NCBI RefSeq assembly: GCF_018320785.1 | Contig: NC_054885.1 | Span: 7,266,921 to 7,330,920, forward strand | Length of the DNA: 64,000 bases | Source of the DNA: Cheilinus undulatus | Taxonomy: Eukaryota; Chordata; Actinopteri; Labriformes; Labridae | Reading direction: 5' to 3' | Notes under the pieces: generated by a model | Seen by the model: the letters and a program-made list of their open reading frames with translations, nothing else | Told to the model about the DNA's origin: nothing | Databases searched by the model: none | Shown: positions 13,001 to 22,440 of the stretch, in pieces | How the letters are laid out: each line of letters begins with the position of its first letter | How positions within the stretch are numbered: the stretch's first letter is position 1 | Program-made: the position numbers and the translations under genes

Positions 13001-16000
13001 AGCCACTACCTGCGCCCCCTTCCCCCCCTCCTCCCCCCAGCAGCATGGAGGACAGCGGCGGCTGGCCCCGCTTCAGTAGCACTTTATGGTCCTGCTGGCA
13101 GCGAAACCTCGGTGGAACCTCTCTCGACATGTATCGCTGCTGTTGGGATGTCTGGCTTCCAGCGGGGGAGGAGGAGGAAGAGGAGGTGGAGGGCTGTCCG
13201 TTGGCCACAGCAGTCCGCTGCTTTGCATTGTTCCCACCACCAGGAGGAACCTGTGCAGAAACCCCGGCTGCACCAGGGTTGGGGGACGAGGGGGCGAGAG
13301 GGCCAGGGCTGGGGGACACTGAGCCTGTGGTGGTGAGTGGCTGGGAGGAGGAGGGCTTGGCTGATTCTGGCACTGAAATACAAATATAAAACAGTATGGG
13401 TGTGTTCCTACGCTGCATCTACACTAAAACACTTCTTTGTAGAAGGTTTAAAAGGAATATGAAAGCATGAGTGAGCAATTATATGAATGAACTTGTGTGA
13501 TCATTCCTGAGGTCAGAAAACAACATTAGCTTTAAGAACTATGTAACAGTGAGGAAAGCACCAACAAGACAAACAAGTCATACCACAAGCATCGTAAAGC
13601 AGTGGGTAATGAATGCATGAGCAGCATGATGGTAAGATAAACAAGGAAACTTACCTTTGATTTTTTGTTCTGGCACCTAAAGCAAAAGAAATAAGAGAGT
13701 CAGACAAAAGCTGAGAAGTATTTGCCCTTGACAAGTTATTACAAATAAAACAGCATTTTTAATGACTGTGACAATGCCAGAGGCTTTAAAACTTTAGTCT
13801 ACAAAAATAAATTATAGAAATAATATATCAAACAGAATACGTTTCTCTGGTATTTAAGACAGTCCATTTTTGAGAGTCACCCAGCGGGTAAAAAGGTTTC
13901 CCATGTGATGAAAGCTCTGTGCTCAGCAAAGTCAACAAAGTGTAGATTCTGTGCAGCTCTTTTGTGCTATCCGTTTTCACCTTGAGTAGTAGCTAATGCT
14001 AGACACACACTCGACGAGTTTCAGATCTTTAAAGATTTCAAAAACATGAGAGACCACAGACAGATGGACAGTTTCACTTGATTTTTCATCTAATAATCCT
14101 CTGAGAGAACACACTAGGCCAGTGGTTCCCAACCGTTTTTCCTTTGAGACCCACCTACTTGTATCTAAGAGAACTTGAGCCCCCCAGGACCAACACGAAA
14201 AAAATAGTAATATTTTGTGGCTTAAATTAACATATATTTTAACTATATTTTTGCGTAAATCCAAACACGGTAACCCTAAACACAAATTCTTTTACCAAAC
14301 AACCACTGTATGAATTGTTTGTAAGTGTTATACTTTGATTTCTGTTAATAGGAACAAATCTAATTTTAACAACCTTAGGGCAGTCAGAGCCTTCCCCCCT
14401 GAGATCTCTGGTGCCCCTCTAAGGGGGTCCCAGACCCCAAGTTGGGAACCAAGGTACTAGGCAACTCAGCCAGCATGTGAGACCACAGAGAGCTTACATC
14501 TGCCACCAACCTCACAGTAAAGATTCACCACACACAAGATTTCACAGAATCTGTGGTAATCAAACATGACTTGAGAATAAAAATAAACATGGATGACTGC
14601 CGATATCCTTGGCTTGCTGTCCCTCTACAACAAGCATCCAGGCATATGTTATGGTTGCAGCAAAAATCATAAAATAAGGAAAAGAATCAGGATAAAATCC
14701 TGACTGGAATGAAGGTACAGTTGTGTTTACGTGTACGTAATATCTGGCTAGCAATGCTACCCGTTCTGCTCACTCTAACTGGTTGTTGTGGGTATCCTAC
14801 CAGAGGAATACGACCTAGAATCATGAATGTCCAACATGTCTGATATTTATAGTTAAAGGTCTGGGAGGCTACGATGGGATTTTGGAACTGTAAAATAATT
14901 GTGTCGACACCACACTTGAGGATTACTGAGACAAATAATCGTTTGTGATGAGCCTTCACACAGGATACGCCTCAACAATTGTCAGGGTAAGCAAATCTGG
15001 CCTTAAATCGGGTTTACAATCCTATGGTAACAGTACTGTAATTATAATTATAATCTTCTTTCCTTTTTTGAATTAAAAAAAAAAAAAGTTTATCAAATAA
15101 ACCTAGACGTCTACATTCTAATTTAGTACATGTTGATGAAATTCGTGGTCGCAATATGAGACATGCTTTGCCTTTAGCTAAGACGTGTATAGTACATAAA
15201 TCTGTCATGTACAGAGCAATCACTGAATGCAAAAAACTACCCGATATTATCAGAAAATTAAGTACAATGGGTGTATTTAAAAATTGACTTAAATGTAGCT
15301 ACTTGACGACAGTATGAAATTTTTTAAGGATGTAAAATTAGCATGCACATAAAGACATAATTTGTTTAATCTTATCCTAATCTAAATGAAAATGTGAATA
15401 TTGCAAAGTGTTTGTTTTAATAACTGGGTAAACAGATGAAGGTTTGATTAAAATGGTCTCTTAAATTTCATGACATTTTTTGGTACTTTGTTTGCTTTTT
15501 TGTTGCTCTTAACAAGCTACTTTTCTGTTGTTGTTTTTTTTTTTACTATCTTTTTAATGTTTAAGGCATACTCTGTGTCATCTAGGATAGTCTATCAATT
15601 TATGTGTTGTTTGCTGAGTCTTGAGTAGGAGTAGAGAGGTAGGGAAGAAATTGCATGTATGTTTTACTTCATTTAATATTGTATGTACTATTTGTATGTA
15701 AACTATTTTACATTCTGGACCCCAGGAAGAATAGCTGCAGCCATGTGCCAATGCTAATGGAGATCCCAATAAACAACAAAAAACAAACAATAAATAAACT
15801 GTAGGGCTCTTAGAGCTCTTAGCTTGTAGTAATGAAGATACTTGTGAAGTAGAGACACACGGCTATTACCCTGCCTCTCTTTTGGTCACTGGAGGAGTCT
15901 TTTCAATCAAACCAGCACTTTGTAAGTGTTTTTAATACCATCCAGCTTGTATTAAAACCCCAGATGGGCCAACAAAGACAGTGTGCAAAGCGAACACTCA

Positions 16001-18028
16001 CTACATGTTGCCTTTATTACAGACATCAAACTTGGGGACGACAGAACACACCATTTACCTTATTACCGAACTTCACAATAATCACTGACTAGGAATGGGC
16101 AGTATCATGGAAATACCGTATATGGGGGTATTAAAATAGCCATGTGCTGCTTTAATTGCCATTATGAAGATGGCGCTGCCCAAAAAGTGCACGTTTAGAA
16201 TAAATGCTCGGTGAGTGTGTCTCCATTCCAACCAGCCGCACCACTGTGTGTGTGTGTGAAGACGTTTTAAAAGTGATGAAAGAACTCCTGATAATGATGT
16301 CAGGCCAATTTGACAAACGCGCACATACATGCATAGAATCTCCTGTGCCATGGCCTAGCACAGCACTGCGTGGCACTGCAGTAAAGTCTTCTTTAAAGCC
16401 AAACTGTTGAATGTGAATTGCTCACCTTGATGTGATCCACAACAACGCAAGTTCAAAAGTTCTTTAGTTCTGTTTACTGGGTGTATCTGTGATCAAAATT
16501 ATGAAGTTTATTAATAACCATGCACTAAATCCTGCAGCAGCAACGCCAGGCACAATTAAATCCACTGAGGAGTTTTAAAAACATTCAAGCTTGTTTTTTT
16601 CCCCCTTTTTATGCTAAATAGATGACGTTAATTGGTGCTAATTGGTTATTTTATGCACTGAAGTATTCTGCAAAGATTCATAAGCTTCCTATAAAGTGAA
16701 CTCATGGCAGGATGGCGCTCAGCATTGCTGCGCTAAGCGGAAATAATATTAAAGGCCAATCTTCATCTGTTTAAAAGCACACCGAACATTACTTATCATT
16801 CTCAGATCCTATATGAAAACAGTTGGTTATTTCTCATATTAGCTGTGGGAAGAGGGAGGAAAAGAGCTCACGTCTGTGCAGAGAAAAAAGAGAGAATTTC
16901 ATTTGCACCTGTGTCCTGAAGTAACTGTTGACTTGTATAAGAACAATGCTCACCTGTAAATCACTTCCAGTGCTCTTGTAAACATCACCTTTTAAGCAAT
17001 GTTTTTAGAGCTGAACTATTTTGATAAAGGATTAAATGAAGTACCTGTATAGGTGCATGCTCTGCTTGTGATGATTACACATGCACTCCAAGAAGTGTTT
17101 GAATAATGTAGTGGATTTTTTTTTACATCTGGAAGTAAAACCGTATACCCCGGTAAAATATGGGGAAGGATACTGCCCAATCCTAACTCAGACACAAATA
17201 GGTGACACTTTGCTCGTTATCTGGCTGTCTCTAGTGCATTATACATATGGCAGCATCATTTAAACCTCATGTGTGCAGCACAACATAACAGGAGCATTTA
17301 AACCGGTGATGAAGTGTTGCAAACATCCATACAATGGCAGAAATTTTACCAGTGACCGATACCAGTTTACCGCCCACAACTAGTACAAAGCGGCTCCAGA
17401 AGTTGAACTGCCTCCAGCTGAGAGTGCAGCAAGTGCAGCTGCAAAACAGCTAACACTGAAAAAGCTTTTATGTTAAAAGACAGCGGGTACCAAAAATACT
17501 GAACTACACTGGATTTCTATTAAAAATGAGGGCTGCCAGCACGAAAAGTCAGGGGCGGCTATGGACACCATCCCTAATGCTTCAGCAGATACATTCATAC
17601 ATTCTGCCCATGTCTGCAGCCAGTATACCAGCTGATAATATTAGTAGAAATGTTTACATCTGCCAATAATGATTTTTTAAAACTGTTTTGTGTTGATGTT
17701 GATATGATACCAATAATATTGTGAATCCCTTGGATGCAGGCACAGTTTTACTTAAAATTAGGTGAAATTCTGTCTAATAATTAGGATTTTATAGTATTTG
17801 CAGGGTACATTCAAGTACAATAAAAATGCCATGATATTGCAGATTTGTTTTAAGTTTCCAACTTAAATGATTCCCAAAGTAGAAACTTACTGACCTAATA
17901 AGCTTAAATTTAAGTATCACAGAGACTCTGTGAAGGTAAATCTGCAGCGGATCTCTAATGGTGATTCTCACCTTCTGAGAGGTTTCCCTTTTCTTTTTAT
18001 CTTCTTTCTTCTTTTTCTTGTCTTCCAT
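549..18028 (-). CDS. tnrc6b: TNRC6B (GW182-family microRNA silencing scaffold), 3' part missing
   Basis: GW182 proteins bind Argonaute through tryptophans in GW/WG repeats and recruit PABP and the CCR4-NOT and PAN2-PAN3 deadenylases in cytoplasmic P-bodies. Fourteen coding exons join in frame: 18028-17972, 13676-13655, 13372-12962, 12636-10921, 8732-7776, 7684-7538, 7440-7250, 7098-7036, 4870-4712, 3993-3856, 3457-3212, 2389-2285, 1019-809, 701-549. They total 4576 nt, 1525 residues plus one base, and the last visible exon ends at a GT donor in phase 1. Residues matching vertebrate TNRC6B rather than TNRC6A or C include [67 protein letters not shown] and [19 protein letters not shown]. The PAM2, RRM and C-terminal silencing regions are outside the window. 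The start at 18028 is provisional, because residues upstream of it in the same exon also resemble the human N terminus. Confidence 0.92.
1735..2090. repeat. dispersed repeat, copy 1
   Basis: About 350 bp shared with 42245-42545. Both contain CATCAGCTGA/TATCAGCTGA, TGGCCAG, TAAGCAC, ATTGGCTA, CCACCCCAGCTCCTC and GGGGGATCCCAGAACAGCCA in the same order. The family is unknown to me. The rest of intron 1020-2284 shows nothing clear. Confidence 0.6.
2285..2389 (-). CDS. tnrc6b: tnrc6b glutamine-rich exon
   Basis: Thirty-five codons from acceptor CCCCCAG to donor GTAAGA. It begins [19 protein letters not shown] and ends PDPQQ, almost identical at its start to the Q-rich domain of human TNRC6B. Phase 0 at both ends. 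The Q-rich region is linked in the family to P-body localisation. Confidence 0.92.
2487..3113. mobile_element. Harbinger-like non-autonomous DNA transposon
   Basis: The left end GCCTGGTTTATACCTCT and the right end (reverse complement GCCTCATTTATACTTCTGCT) form a terminal inverted repeat that continues into GAATCTAYGCC on both sides. There is no coding capacity. PIF/Harbinger is inferred from the end sequence. Confidence 0.55.
3212..3993 (-). CDS. tnrc6b: tnrc6b two exons, including V-G-G tandem coding repeat
   Basis: Exon 3993-3856 (46 codons) reads [20 protein letters not shown] and ends [13 protein letters not shown], as in TNRC6B RAQVPPQFISPQ. Exon 3457-3212 (82 codons) starts [14 protein letters not shown], then carries about a dozen GGV units, then [20 protein letters not shown] and QQFHL, matching the human [20 protein letters not shown] region. 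All boundaries are phase 0. Confidence 0.92.
3297..3420 (-). repeat. coding minisatellite in tnrc6b
   Basis: Tandem 9-to-15-bp units (plus strand CCTCCGACA and CCCACTCCT types) encoding repeated V-G-G on the minus strand, wholly inside exon 3457-3212. Confidence 0.9.
3994..4711. other. tnrc6b intron without recognised content
   Basis: AT-rich sequence. I looked for the exon that in mammals encodes the LTLPFSNQ region and saw none. Intron 3458-3855 likewise shows nothing. Confidence 0.5.
4712..7098 (-). CDS. tnrc6b: tnrc6b two exons around a reduced UBA-like region
   Basis: Exon 7098-7036 encodes [20 protein letters not shown] plus L. Exon 4870-4712 encodes [20 protein letters not shown] through [17 protein letters not shown]. 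Both are symmetric phase 0. Human TNRC6B has extra sequence between NMGLL and the VDKR block and again after SKDMG..GPY. I see no exon for either in the introns here, so the UBA-like module looks shortened, unless diverged exons were missed. Confidence 0.88.
4985..5735. repeat. dispersed ~700-bp repeat, copy A
   Basis: Shares CAGATCCATC, GGACCACATTTC, TTAAAAGAAGAGCAA, GATTGGCCC and CAATCACCCTC segments with 38940-39600 and, inverted, 45310-45830. It looks like a non-autonomous DNA transposon with no clear coding sequence. Confidence 0.6.
5842..6335 (-). pseudogene. degraded Harbinger-type transposase fragment and right end
   Basis: A minus-strand reading frame includes [20 protein letters not shown] and [13 protein letters not shown], reminiscent of the start of fish PIF/Harbinger transposases but frameshifted. 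The end near 6308-6335 (minus strand GAAGCCTGGTTCATACTTCT) resembles the termini of the element at 2487. The family call is tentative. Confidence 0.4.
6471..6630 (+). mobile_element. tRNA-derived SINE, copy 1
   Basis: A tRNA-like head (AGCCAGTTTAGCTCAGATGG) is followed by a tail CTGTCTCTCTTTAGC and AATAAAGGAAAAATGCCCC. The same tail appears in four further copies in this window. Confidence 0.7.
6762..6930 (-). mobile_element. tRNA-derived SINE, copy 2 (inverted)
   Basis: From GGGGCTTTTTCTTCC to AACCGCTAAGCCATCTGTGC on the plus strand, so the element reads on the minus strand. Together with copy 1 it forms an inverted pair. Confidence 0.7.
7250..7684 (-). CDS. tnrc6b: tnrc6b two exons, GW repeats continued
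   Basis: Exons 7684-7538 and 7440-7250, separated by a 97-bp intron. The first encodes [19 protein letters not shown] and several GWG motifs. The second encodes [40 protein letters not shown] and a tail ending GKRGNIK. The RHPSW-EEDD-GVWN-GSQGS order is that of TNRC6B. Phases are 1-to-1 and 1-to-0. Confidence 0.92.
7776..8732 (-). CDS. tnrc6b: tnrc6b second GW-rich exon
   Basis: A 957-nt exon coding about 319 residues. It has repeated GGWG/GWGG units and ends with the family signature [19 protein letters not shown], then TSAWGDP and KNVNLWDKN. The acceptor TTTGCAG (8733-8739) gives a phase-1 join to the preceding large exon ([10 protein letters not shown]). The donor GTAAGG lies at 7775. The signature sits in the C-terminal half of the Argonaute-binding region. 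Confidence 0.94.
8745..8870. repeat. possible LINE/SINE 3' tail
   Basis: GTTTATTTATAGAGCAACAT and AATTCAAAGTACTTTACAGA resemble the reverse complement of the L2/Maui-type 3' tail common in fish. Short and uncertain. Confidence 0.35.
9290..10040. repeat. degenerate tandem repeat, period about 295 bp
   Basis: The block TTTGCT/CCAARCTCATGTTAAT, GGAGCTAACTA, AATGGAGG, AAGCTCAC, AAGCAGCT recurs from about 9412 and 9708, with a partial third copy from about 9999. The whole segment is built from GTAGCTTA/TAGATA-like words. It lies in the intron between the two largest tnrc6b exons. Confidence 0.7.
10748..10872 (+). mobile_element. tRNA-derived SINE, copy 3
   Basis: Has the same middle and tail as copies 1 and 2 (CACGGCAGCCCAGGATCTGG, TATCCACTGTCCTATCTC, ATAAAGGTAAAA). 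It ends about 50 bp from the splice donor of the 1716-nt tnrc6b exon. Confidence 0.65.
10921..12636 (-). CDS. tnrc6b: tnrc6b large GW-repeat exon (Argonaute-binding region)
   Basis: A single 1716-nt exon, about 572 residues (roughly 164-735 of the model). It is rich in G, S, N and W, with many GW, WG and WGG motifs such as [28 protein letters not shown] and GWGGGGGG. The blocks [10 protein letters not shown] and [20 protein letters not shown] are conserved in TNRC6 proteins. In this family such tryptophans insert into pockets of the Argonaute PIWI domain. Poly-S and poly-N runs look like lineage-specific expansion. The donor GTACGA follows a phase-1 end, and a SINE ends about 40-50 bp into the next intron. 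Confidence 0.94.
12962..13372 (-). CDS. tnrc6b: tnrc6b exon: conserved basic motif region
   Basis: Encodes about 137 residues. It starts [12 protein letters not shown], runs through a serine-rich low-complexity stretch, then the strongly conserved [20 protein letters not shown] segment and a glycine-rich tail. Acceptor TTTCAG at 13373 and donor GTGAGG at 12961. The same DNA has long antisense reading frames, which are by-products of its GC content. Confidence 0.93.
13655..13676 (-). CDS. tnrc6b: tnrc6b 22-nt microexon
   Basis: Bounded by TTTAG acceptor and GTAAGT donor. It encodes VPEQKIK plus one base, corresponding to the VTEQKTK-type segment of human TNRC6B. Phase 0 in and phase 1 out fit both neighbours exactly, which is the main support for so short an exon. 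Confidence 0.85.
14120..14454. mobile_element. hAT-type MITE
   Basis: The ends CAGTGGTTCCCAACCGTTTT and (inverted) ACCTTGGTTCCCAACTTGGG are imperfect inverted repeats. They are flanked by CACTAGGC and TACTAGGC, an 8-bp duplication with one mismatch. The internal sequence is non-coding. Flanking 13677-14111 and 14463-16089 show nothing clear. Confidence 0.75.
16090..17185. mobile_element. MITE, about 1.1 kb
   Basis: The left end TAGGAATGGGCAGTATCATG plus a nearby ACCGTATATGGGGGTA pairs with the right end whose reverse complement starts TAGGATTGGGCAGTATCC and contains ACCGGGGTATACGG. No transposase. A TG microsatellite lies at 16245-16258. Confidence 0.65.
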
Positions 18029-18059
18029 GAACCACTGTTCCCTTTCCTGATTCTCCTGT
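17972..18059 (-). CDS. tnrc6b: tnrc6b exon: charged N-terminal segment
   Basis: Flanked by AG acceptor (CTTCAG) and GT donor (gtgaga). It reads RQENQEREQWF followed by [19 protein letters not shown], like the lysine/glutamate-rich beginning of human TNRC6B (MED-KKRKKEDKKKK). The first in-exon ATG is at 18028. The exon opens in phase 2, so an upstream coding exon ending in two bases of a codon (ATG-AG would fit the human start) may exist. I searched 18060-22007 for ATGAG followed by GT on the minus strand and saw none. Confidence 0.85.
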
Positions 18060-19452
18060 CTGAAGAGAAAAGTACACATTCAATTATTTATGTAACACGC
18101 CAATGCACCCTGAATGAAATGTATCCCTCACAAAAGCCTACCTTCAAACATGCACATGGAAAGACTTCAAATTAATGATACGTATTTCTCCAGATTGGAG
18201 CAAAACTTTGTCCTATTTAGTTCACGTTGTAAAGTGTGTAATGTTAACCAGGGCCAGCCTGACAACCGCCCTGGTAGCCTCACTCCTCACTGCATAATTC
18301 ATTAACCAGCAGACGATTGCAATTTCAACCAACAGACGACGCAGGCAGCAGCCAAACAAGCAAGTCACTTCAAACTCTAACGCAGATCTGGAAAGGTCAC
18401 GATTTTCTGCATCACAAAGGAGACTAAAATGTCTGCACGATGGACAGAATACTAACTGTGATGTAAGCAGATGATTGGGTCTGTCTGGTGTTATTGAGGG
18501 CTTGCTCTGCCCTCCAACCTGCCTCTGATTCTGCAGAAAGTAAACCAATCCAATATGCAAATATACAACTCGTACTGAGGTAGACGGGAGCATGATTCAT
18601 GGAAAGAAAAAGAAAAACATGAGCGAGCTTTGAAGAGCCGGTAAAATGTGGGAAAAGTAAAAGGATCTCATTAACCAGAGAGCTGTAAATATGGTTGAGC
18701 GCAGAGTAATTAACAGCATGTTACACAGCGCTAATGAAAGCTAACCGCACATGCTAGGGCCTGATTCTTAATCTCTATGTCTAATGTAAAAAAAAAAAAA
18801 AGAGGTAGTCAGAATCTTAAAATGATACAATATCTGTCACTTAATGATAAACAGTGTCATAGAGTACCTAAGCTTTCAAAAAAATCATTTATGCCTGCTA
18901 CAATACCAGATTTTTAACTTTGATGTGATGCTAATAAAAGTCACATGATAGGAGTAGCTGTTTGGTATCATGGCAACAAAATGTGAAGCCTTTGCCACCA
19001 AATTGTGGGTAATTTCTGGATTTTAATGCTCACAATGAGCAGGAAATCTCAACTAAATTGCAAAAAAAAAAAAACGCAACATTTTGGCAATTTGTGACGA
19101 ATTCACTCCTCTCCTAAGCAGCTGTTATGAAACTAGTATATTTTTCCTTCAATTTTTAGAACTTTTTGGATATAACTGATCATTGAAATAACAGACGATT
19201 TATCTTTAAAGCAGTAGATCCCAATATTTTTCACTCAAGAGCCCCCATTGCTTCCAGGAAAAACTAAGTACCTAAGCACAGCTGAGCCCTTCTAAGACAT
19301 ACAAAAAAGGGGATGCATTTCTGTGAAACATGAACATCAGATTAAATTATTTTATGAGTACAATCCAAAGAAAATACATTCTTCTTATTAAAAAAACCTG
19401 CAGGAACTATCGAATAAGTGGATTTTTTATGCTTTTCTAGGATTAATTTTTA

Positions 19453-19595
19453 TGGGGATTTTTGCTTTTATTACAGGGATAGGACAGTGGATAGAGGCAG
19501 AAAGAGCGATGAGAGAGAGGAATGAAATTGGGAAAGGAGCCACAGGATGAACTAGAACTCAGGCCACCTGTGAACATGGGGCTCTACCTTACCAC
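19453..19595 (-). mobile_element. tRNA-derived SINE, copy 4
   Basis: Reads GATAGGACAGTGGATAGAGG, GGAGCCACAGGATGAACTAG and CAGGCCACCTGTGAACATGG on the plus strand. A separated tail ACCACTGGGCCATCTGTGCC at 19804-19823 suggests later insertion. Confidence 0.6.
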
Positions 19596-19828
19596 TAAAT
19601 AAGTGCTTCAAATTCATTTGAGTTAATACATGCAAATGTAATTTCTATCCATCTCTCTATCTATTGAATGCGGATGAGACTTCAGTTAACGTAGGTCTGC
19701 TGGTCCTGCCTTAACTCTACAAACGTATTCATACATATGAACGATACTTACAGCCAAAATAGACTGATATTCACAGCCAATACATTAGATGTATATTGAC
19801 CCAACCACTGGGCCATCTGTGCCACAAT

Positions 19829-20492
19829 GAGGGCTGGGAAATAATCGCAAATTAGATTACATCTCAATATGGCCAGCTGCAATTTTCAAATCGCAGAGGT
19901 TGCAACACTAATTTAACTTGAAATGTGTCAAAATACCAGTTTAATAAATCAAATTTTTGCAGCGGCAGAGATTTTATGCAAATTATGCAAACATTCAAGA
20001 ATCATTTTTTTTTATAATGGTTTAAAAAAATCCTCCTTCTTGTGTTTTATGCATGTTTTCTTAATCAAACTGAGTGACATAAAAATGATAATGCCCTTAA
20101 ACAAAGAAAATGACATCACATTTGCAATATAAGCAAAAATAGTTAGCTCATTCTATCTAAAACTGATGAAACAGAGCGTTACTTCAAGAAAGTCATACCC
20201 CAAAGGTGATCAGCTGGTAGCCAGCCTCACCTCCCCCACCCCAGCTGCCTCCTTTATAACTTAAAGCTTGTTGCGCCCTCATATTCAGATCCATGCTGAT
20301 ATGGATTAATTGCTTTGTAAATAATTTCATTGATCTATAATACACATGGTCGTATTTATGGAATTATTTATTGCTTGAATTTGTCGAAAAAATACATGAT
20401 TAACCCAAGAATAATCGCATATTTAATCGCAGTTGCAATATTTGGAGAAAAAAAATTGCAACTAGATTATTTTTGCAAATCCTTCAGCCCTG
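19829..20492. mobile_element. hAT-type MITE with perfect 8-bp target duplication
   Basis: Flanked on both sides by GCCACAAT (19821-19828 and 20493-20500). The ends GAGGGCTGGGAAATAATCGC and (inverted) CAGGGCTGAAGGATTTGC are imperfect inverted repeats, each followed by ATCTAGTTGCAATTTT-like words. Non-coding. Confidence 0.85.
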
Positions 20493-20542
20493 GCCACAAT
20501 GATCAACTTTTTAAGCTAATATCTGTCTATGTTGACATCAGG

Positions 20543-21123
20543 TAGGGATTCACCAATACCACTTTTTCCAGACCAAATACAAGTACTTATGTTTGGGTAC
20601 TCCCAAGTACTGAGTACAAATATGAGTACCTAAAAATAACAAAAATATCTTACAAATATTTTTAAAGTTGATTTTATATTCATCTGATGCTCTTCATCCC
20701 TCCAATTGACAATTTATTGGCGTGCAGGTTTCATTCTCCTCTACTTCTTTCATCCTTATCTATGTTAAAACATCACCAACCCGCATACGTTGCTTCAACT
20801 CTGATAACATACTCACATGATAAGAGGCCAACAACATGCCCTAAAAATGATCCTGAGTGCAATATCTGCAATGTTTTATGAAGGGATACATGATATTATT
20901 TGCATGTTACCAGTATCAGCACATATGAAAGTTTCTGCTGATCTTTAGAACTGATATTTTACTATAAAAATCTGTCCTTCAGCTGTGAATACTGGCTGTA
21001 CGACTGGACTAACAGTCCTGCATGAGCTGAATTTTCAAGGGCTGATCTTTGTATTGTTTAAAATAATTTTTGGGGAATTGGCACATTGGAGATCGGCAAA
21101 AATTTCAAGATCGTGCATCCCTA
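20543..21123. mobile_element. MITE with TAGGGATKCAC ends
   Basis: The left end TAGGGATTCACCAATACC and right end GATCGTGCATCCCTA are inverted. A second short element ending GCATCCCTAAT lies at 21126-21205. The rest of 18060-22007 holds only unremarkable intron sequence. Confidence 0.55.
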
Positions 21124-22007
21124 GTTTTATTGGTACAAGTGCATAGGCTTAGTGTTGGCAGTGATACGCAATACCGGCATCAAGATTTTTGCATCCCTAA
21201 TATCATGGCAACAATATTGTGCAGGTCTTGAAGGAATCTATCAAAAATGCATGTAATATTCTACAAAAGAGAGAAAGTGCAGGCACCTATAACAAATTAG
21301 GCCACAAAATATGTGCTATTTAGGCTCTTTTTTTATGCTGTGGAATTGACATACTTATGGTTTGTATTTTACTTCAATCATACTGATGTTTCAAACTGAA
21401 TTATGTAACGACCCCAGAATAAATGCACCACAAAGATCCACTAACATTATCATACAACGACATGACAACACCTGCAAAAGGGTGATTATGGAAGCAACAA
21501 CAAGCTGAATTCATGTAAATAACAGATCAATAAGGAGCAGCAACGCATATGCAAGAGACCTCCACAAAAGCGTCAACCAGGGTAACATCTGAAGCAAACG
21601 ATGAGGTGATCTCCTCACCTGAAGAGCCACAGAGACGAGCCTCACCTCTACGCAGCTGACAGCTGACAAGGAGCTCGTCAAATTAGCTAACAATGTACCC
21701 ACTATTTCTACACACAGTGCAATATACTCGCACTTTAAAAATAGGTAATGAAGCATTGTTCAGAATCGTCGATGATAATCCAGCTGACTGACGCTAACGT
21801 GCTGTTTTATCAGTTGTATCGGTAGACAGGGCCATGTTATTAAACGACGAACTTCAGTGACGTTTCTCTAGCATTGCTCCGCTTAACGAGCGAAGCTGCT
21901 CTCAACTGACAAACCAAACGCTGAATTTTCTATTCAAACGAACCTTATTAACCAACACAGTTATGACCAAAGGTACAGAAAGTATTAAGCTAGTGTTAAA
22001 TACTCAC

Positions 22008-22300
22008 CTCGGGAATCACAGAGGACATAAAGTGCTTCTGTGCAAAAATTCTCGCAGACCTACCGCTAGCAGGCTAGCTAAGTAGCTAGCCTAGCGAGCT
22101 AGTTCTTCGAGGCGTTCAAGGCTAAATAGAATAAGAAATGACATCACCGAAAACCGAAATGTTAATCGTAGAAAAAACGGAGGAAAGGCGAGTATCCTTT
22201 TAGAGCGACTGTAGTCCTCAGGCTGTAAACAAAACATGCATAACCCGCTGATGACTGTCAGACGCTGTGTGATCGGTTAGTTTACTATCGGCCATTTTGC
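22008..22300 (-). other. tnrc6b: probable tnrc6b 5' untranslated first exon
   Basis: A strong donor (CGAG, then gtgagta) lies at 22007, just inside a CpG-containing upstream region. The exon's 5' limit is not visible; 22300 is an estimate. An ATG at 22028 reads MSSVIPE to the donor. If spliced directly to 18059 it would continue in the wrong frame for 20 more codons and stop after the ATG at 18028, making a 27-codon overlapping upstream ORF. Confidence 0.5.
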
Positions 22301-22440
22301 TTCTGTGTGGAGCTTTAGCTTCATATGATATCAGCCTGCTGCTTGTTGATGACAGAGGGGAGGAGGAGCAGCGCGCCTGCGCACACAGGCCAGCAGAGGG
22401 CGCGCGAGCACTGGAAAGATGACGTCATGCAAACGGAGTG
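22285..22440 (-). promoter_or_regulatory. probable tnrc6b TATA-less promoter
   Basis: A GC-rich, CpG-containing segment upstream of the presumed first exon. It contains an NRF1-like site GCGCCTGCGCA (22373-22383), a full CTCF core CCAGCAGAGGGCGC (22390-22403) and a perfect CRE TGACGTCA (22420-22427). A YY1-like CAAAATGGC reads on the minus strand near 22293-22301. No TATA box is seen. That combination is common at vertebrate housekeeping promoters; its activity here is inferred. Confidence 0.55.
22390..22403 (+). promoter_or_regulatory. CTCF core motif match
   Basis: CCAGCAGAGGGCGC fits the published vertebrate core CCASYAGRKGGCRS at all 14 positions, forward orientation. Occupancy is not shown by sequence. 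Confidence 0.5.

Noticed and set aside
10971..13389. Long plus-strand open frames opposite the large tnrc6b exons
   Set aside because: They are antisense shadows of GC-rich serine/glycine coding sequence, and the minus strand carries the conserved protein and splice sites.
549..18028. TNRC6A or TNRC6C as identity of the GW182 gene
   Set aside because: [37 protein letters not shown] and the exact Q-rich block are closest to TNRC6B.
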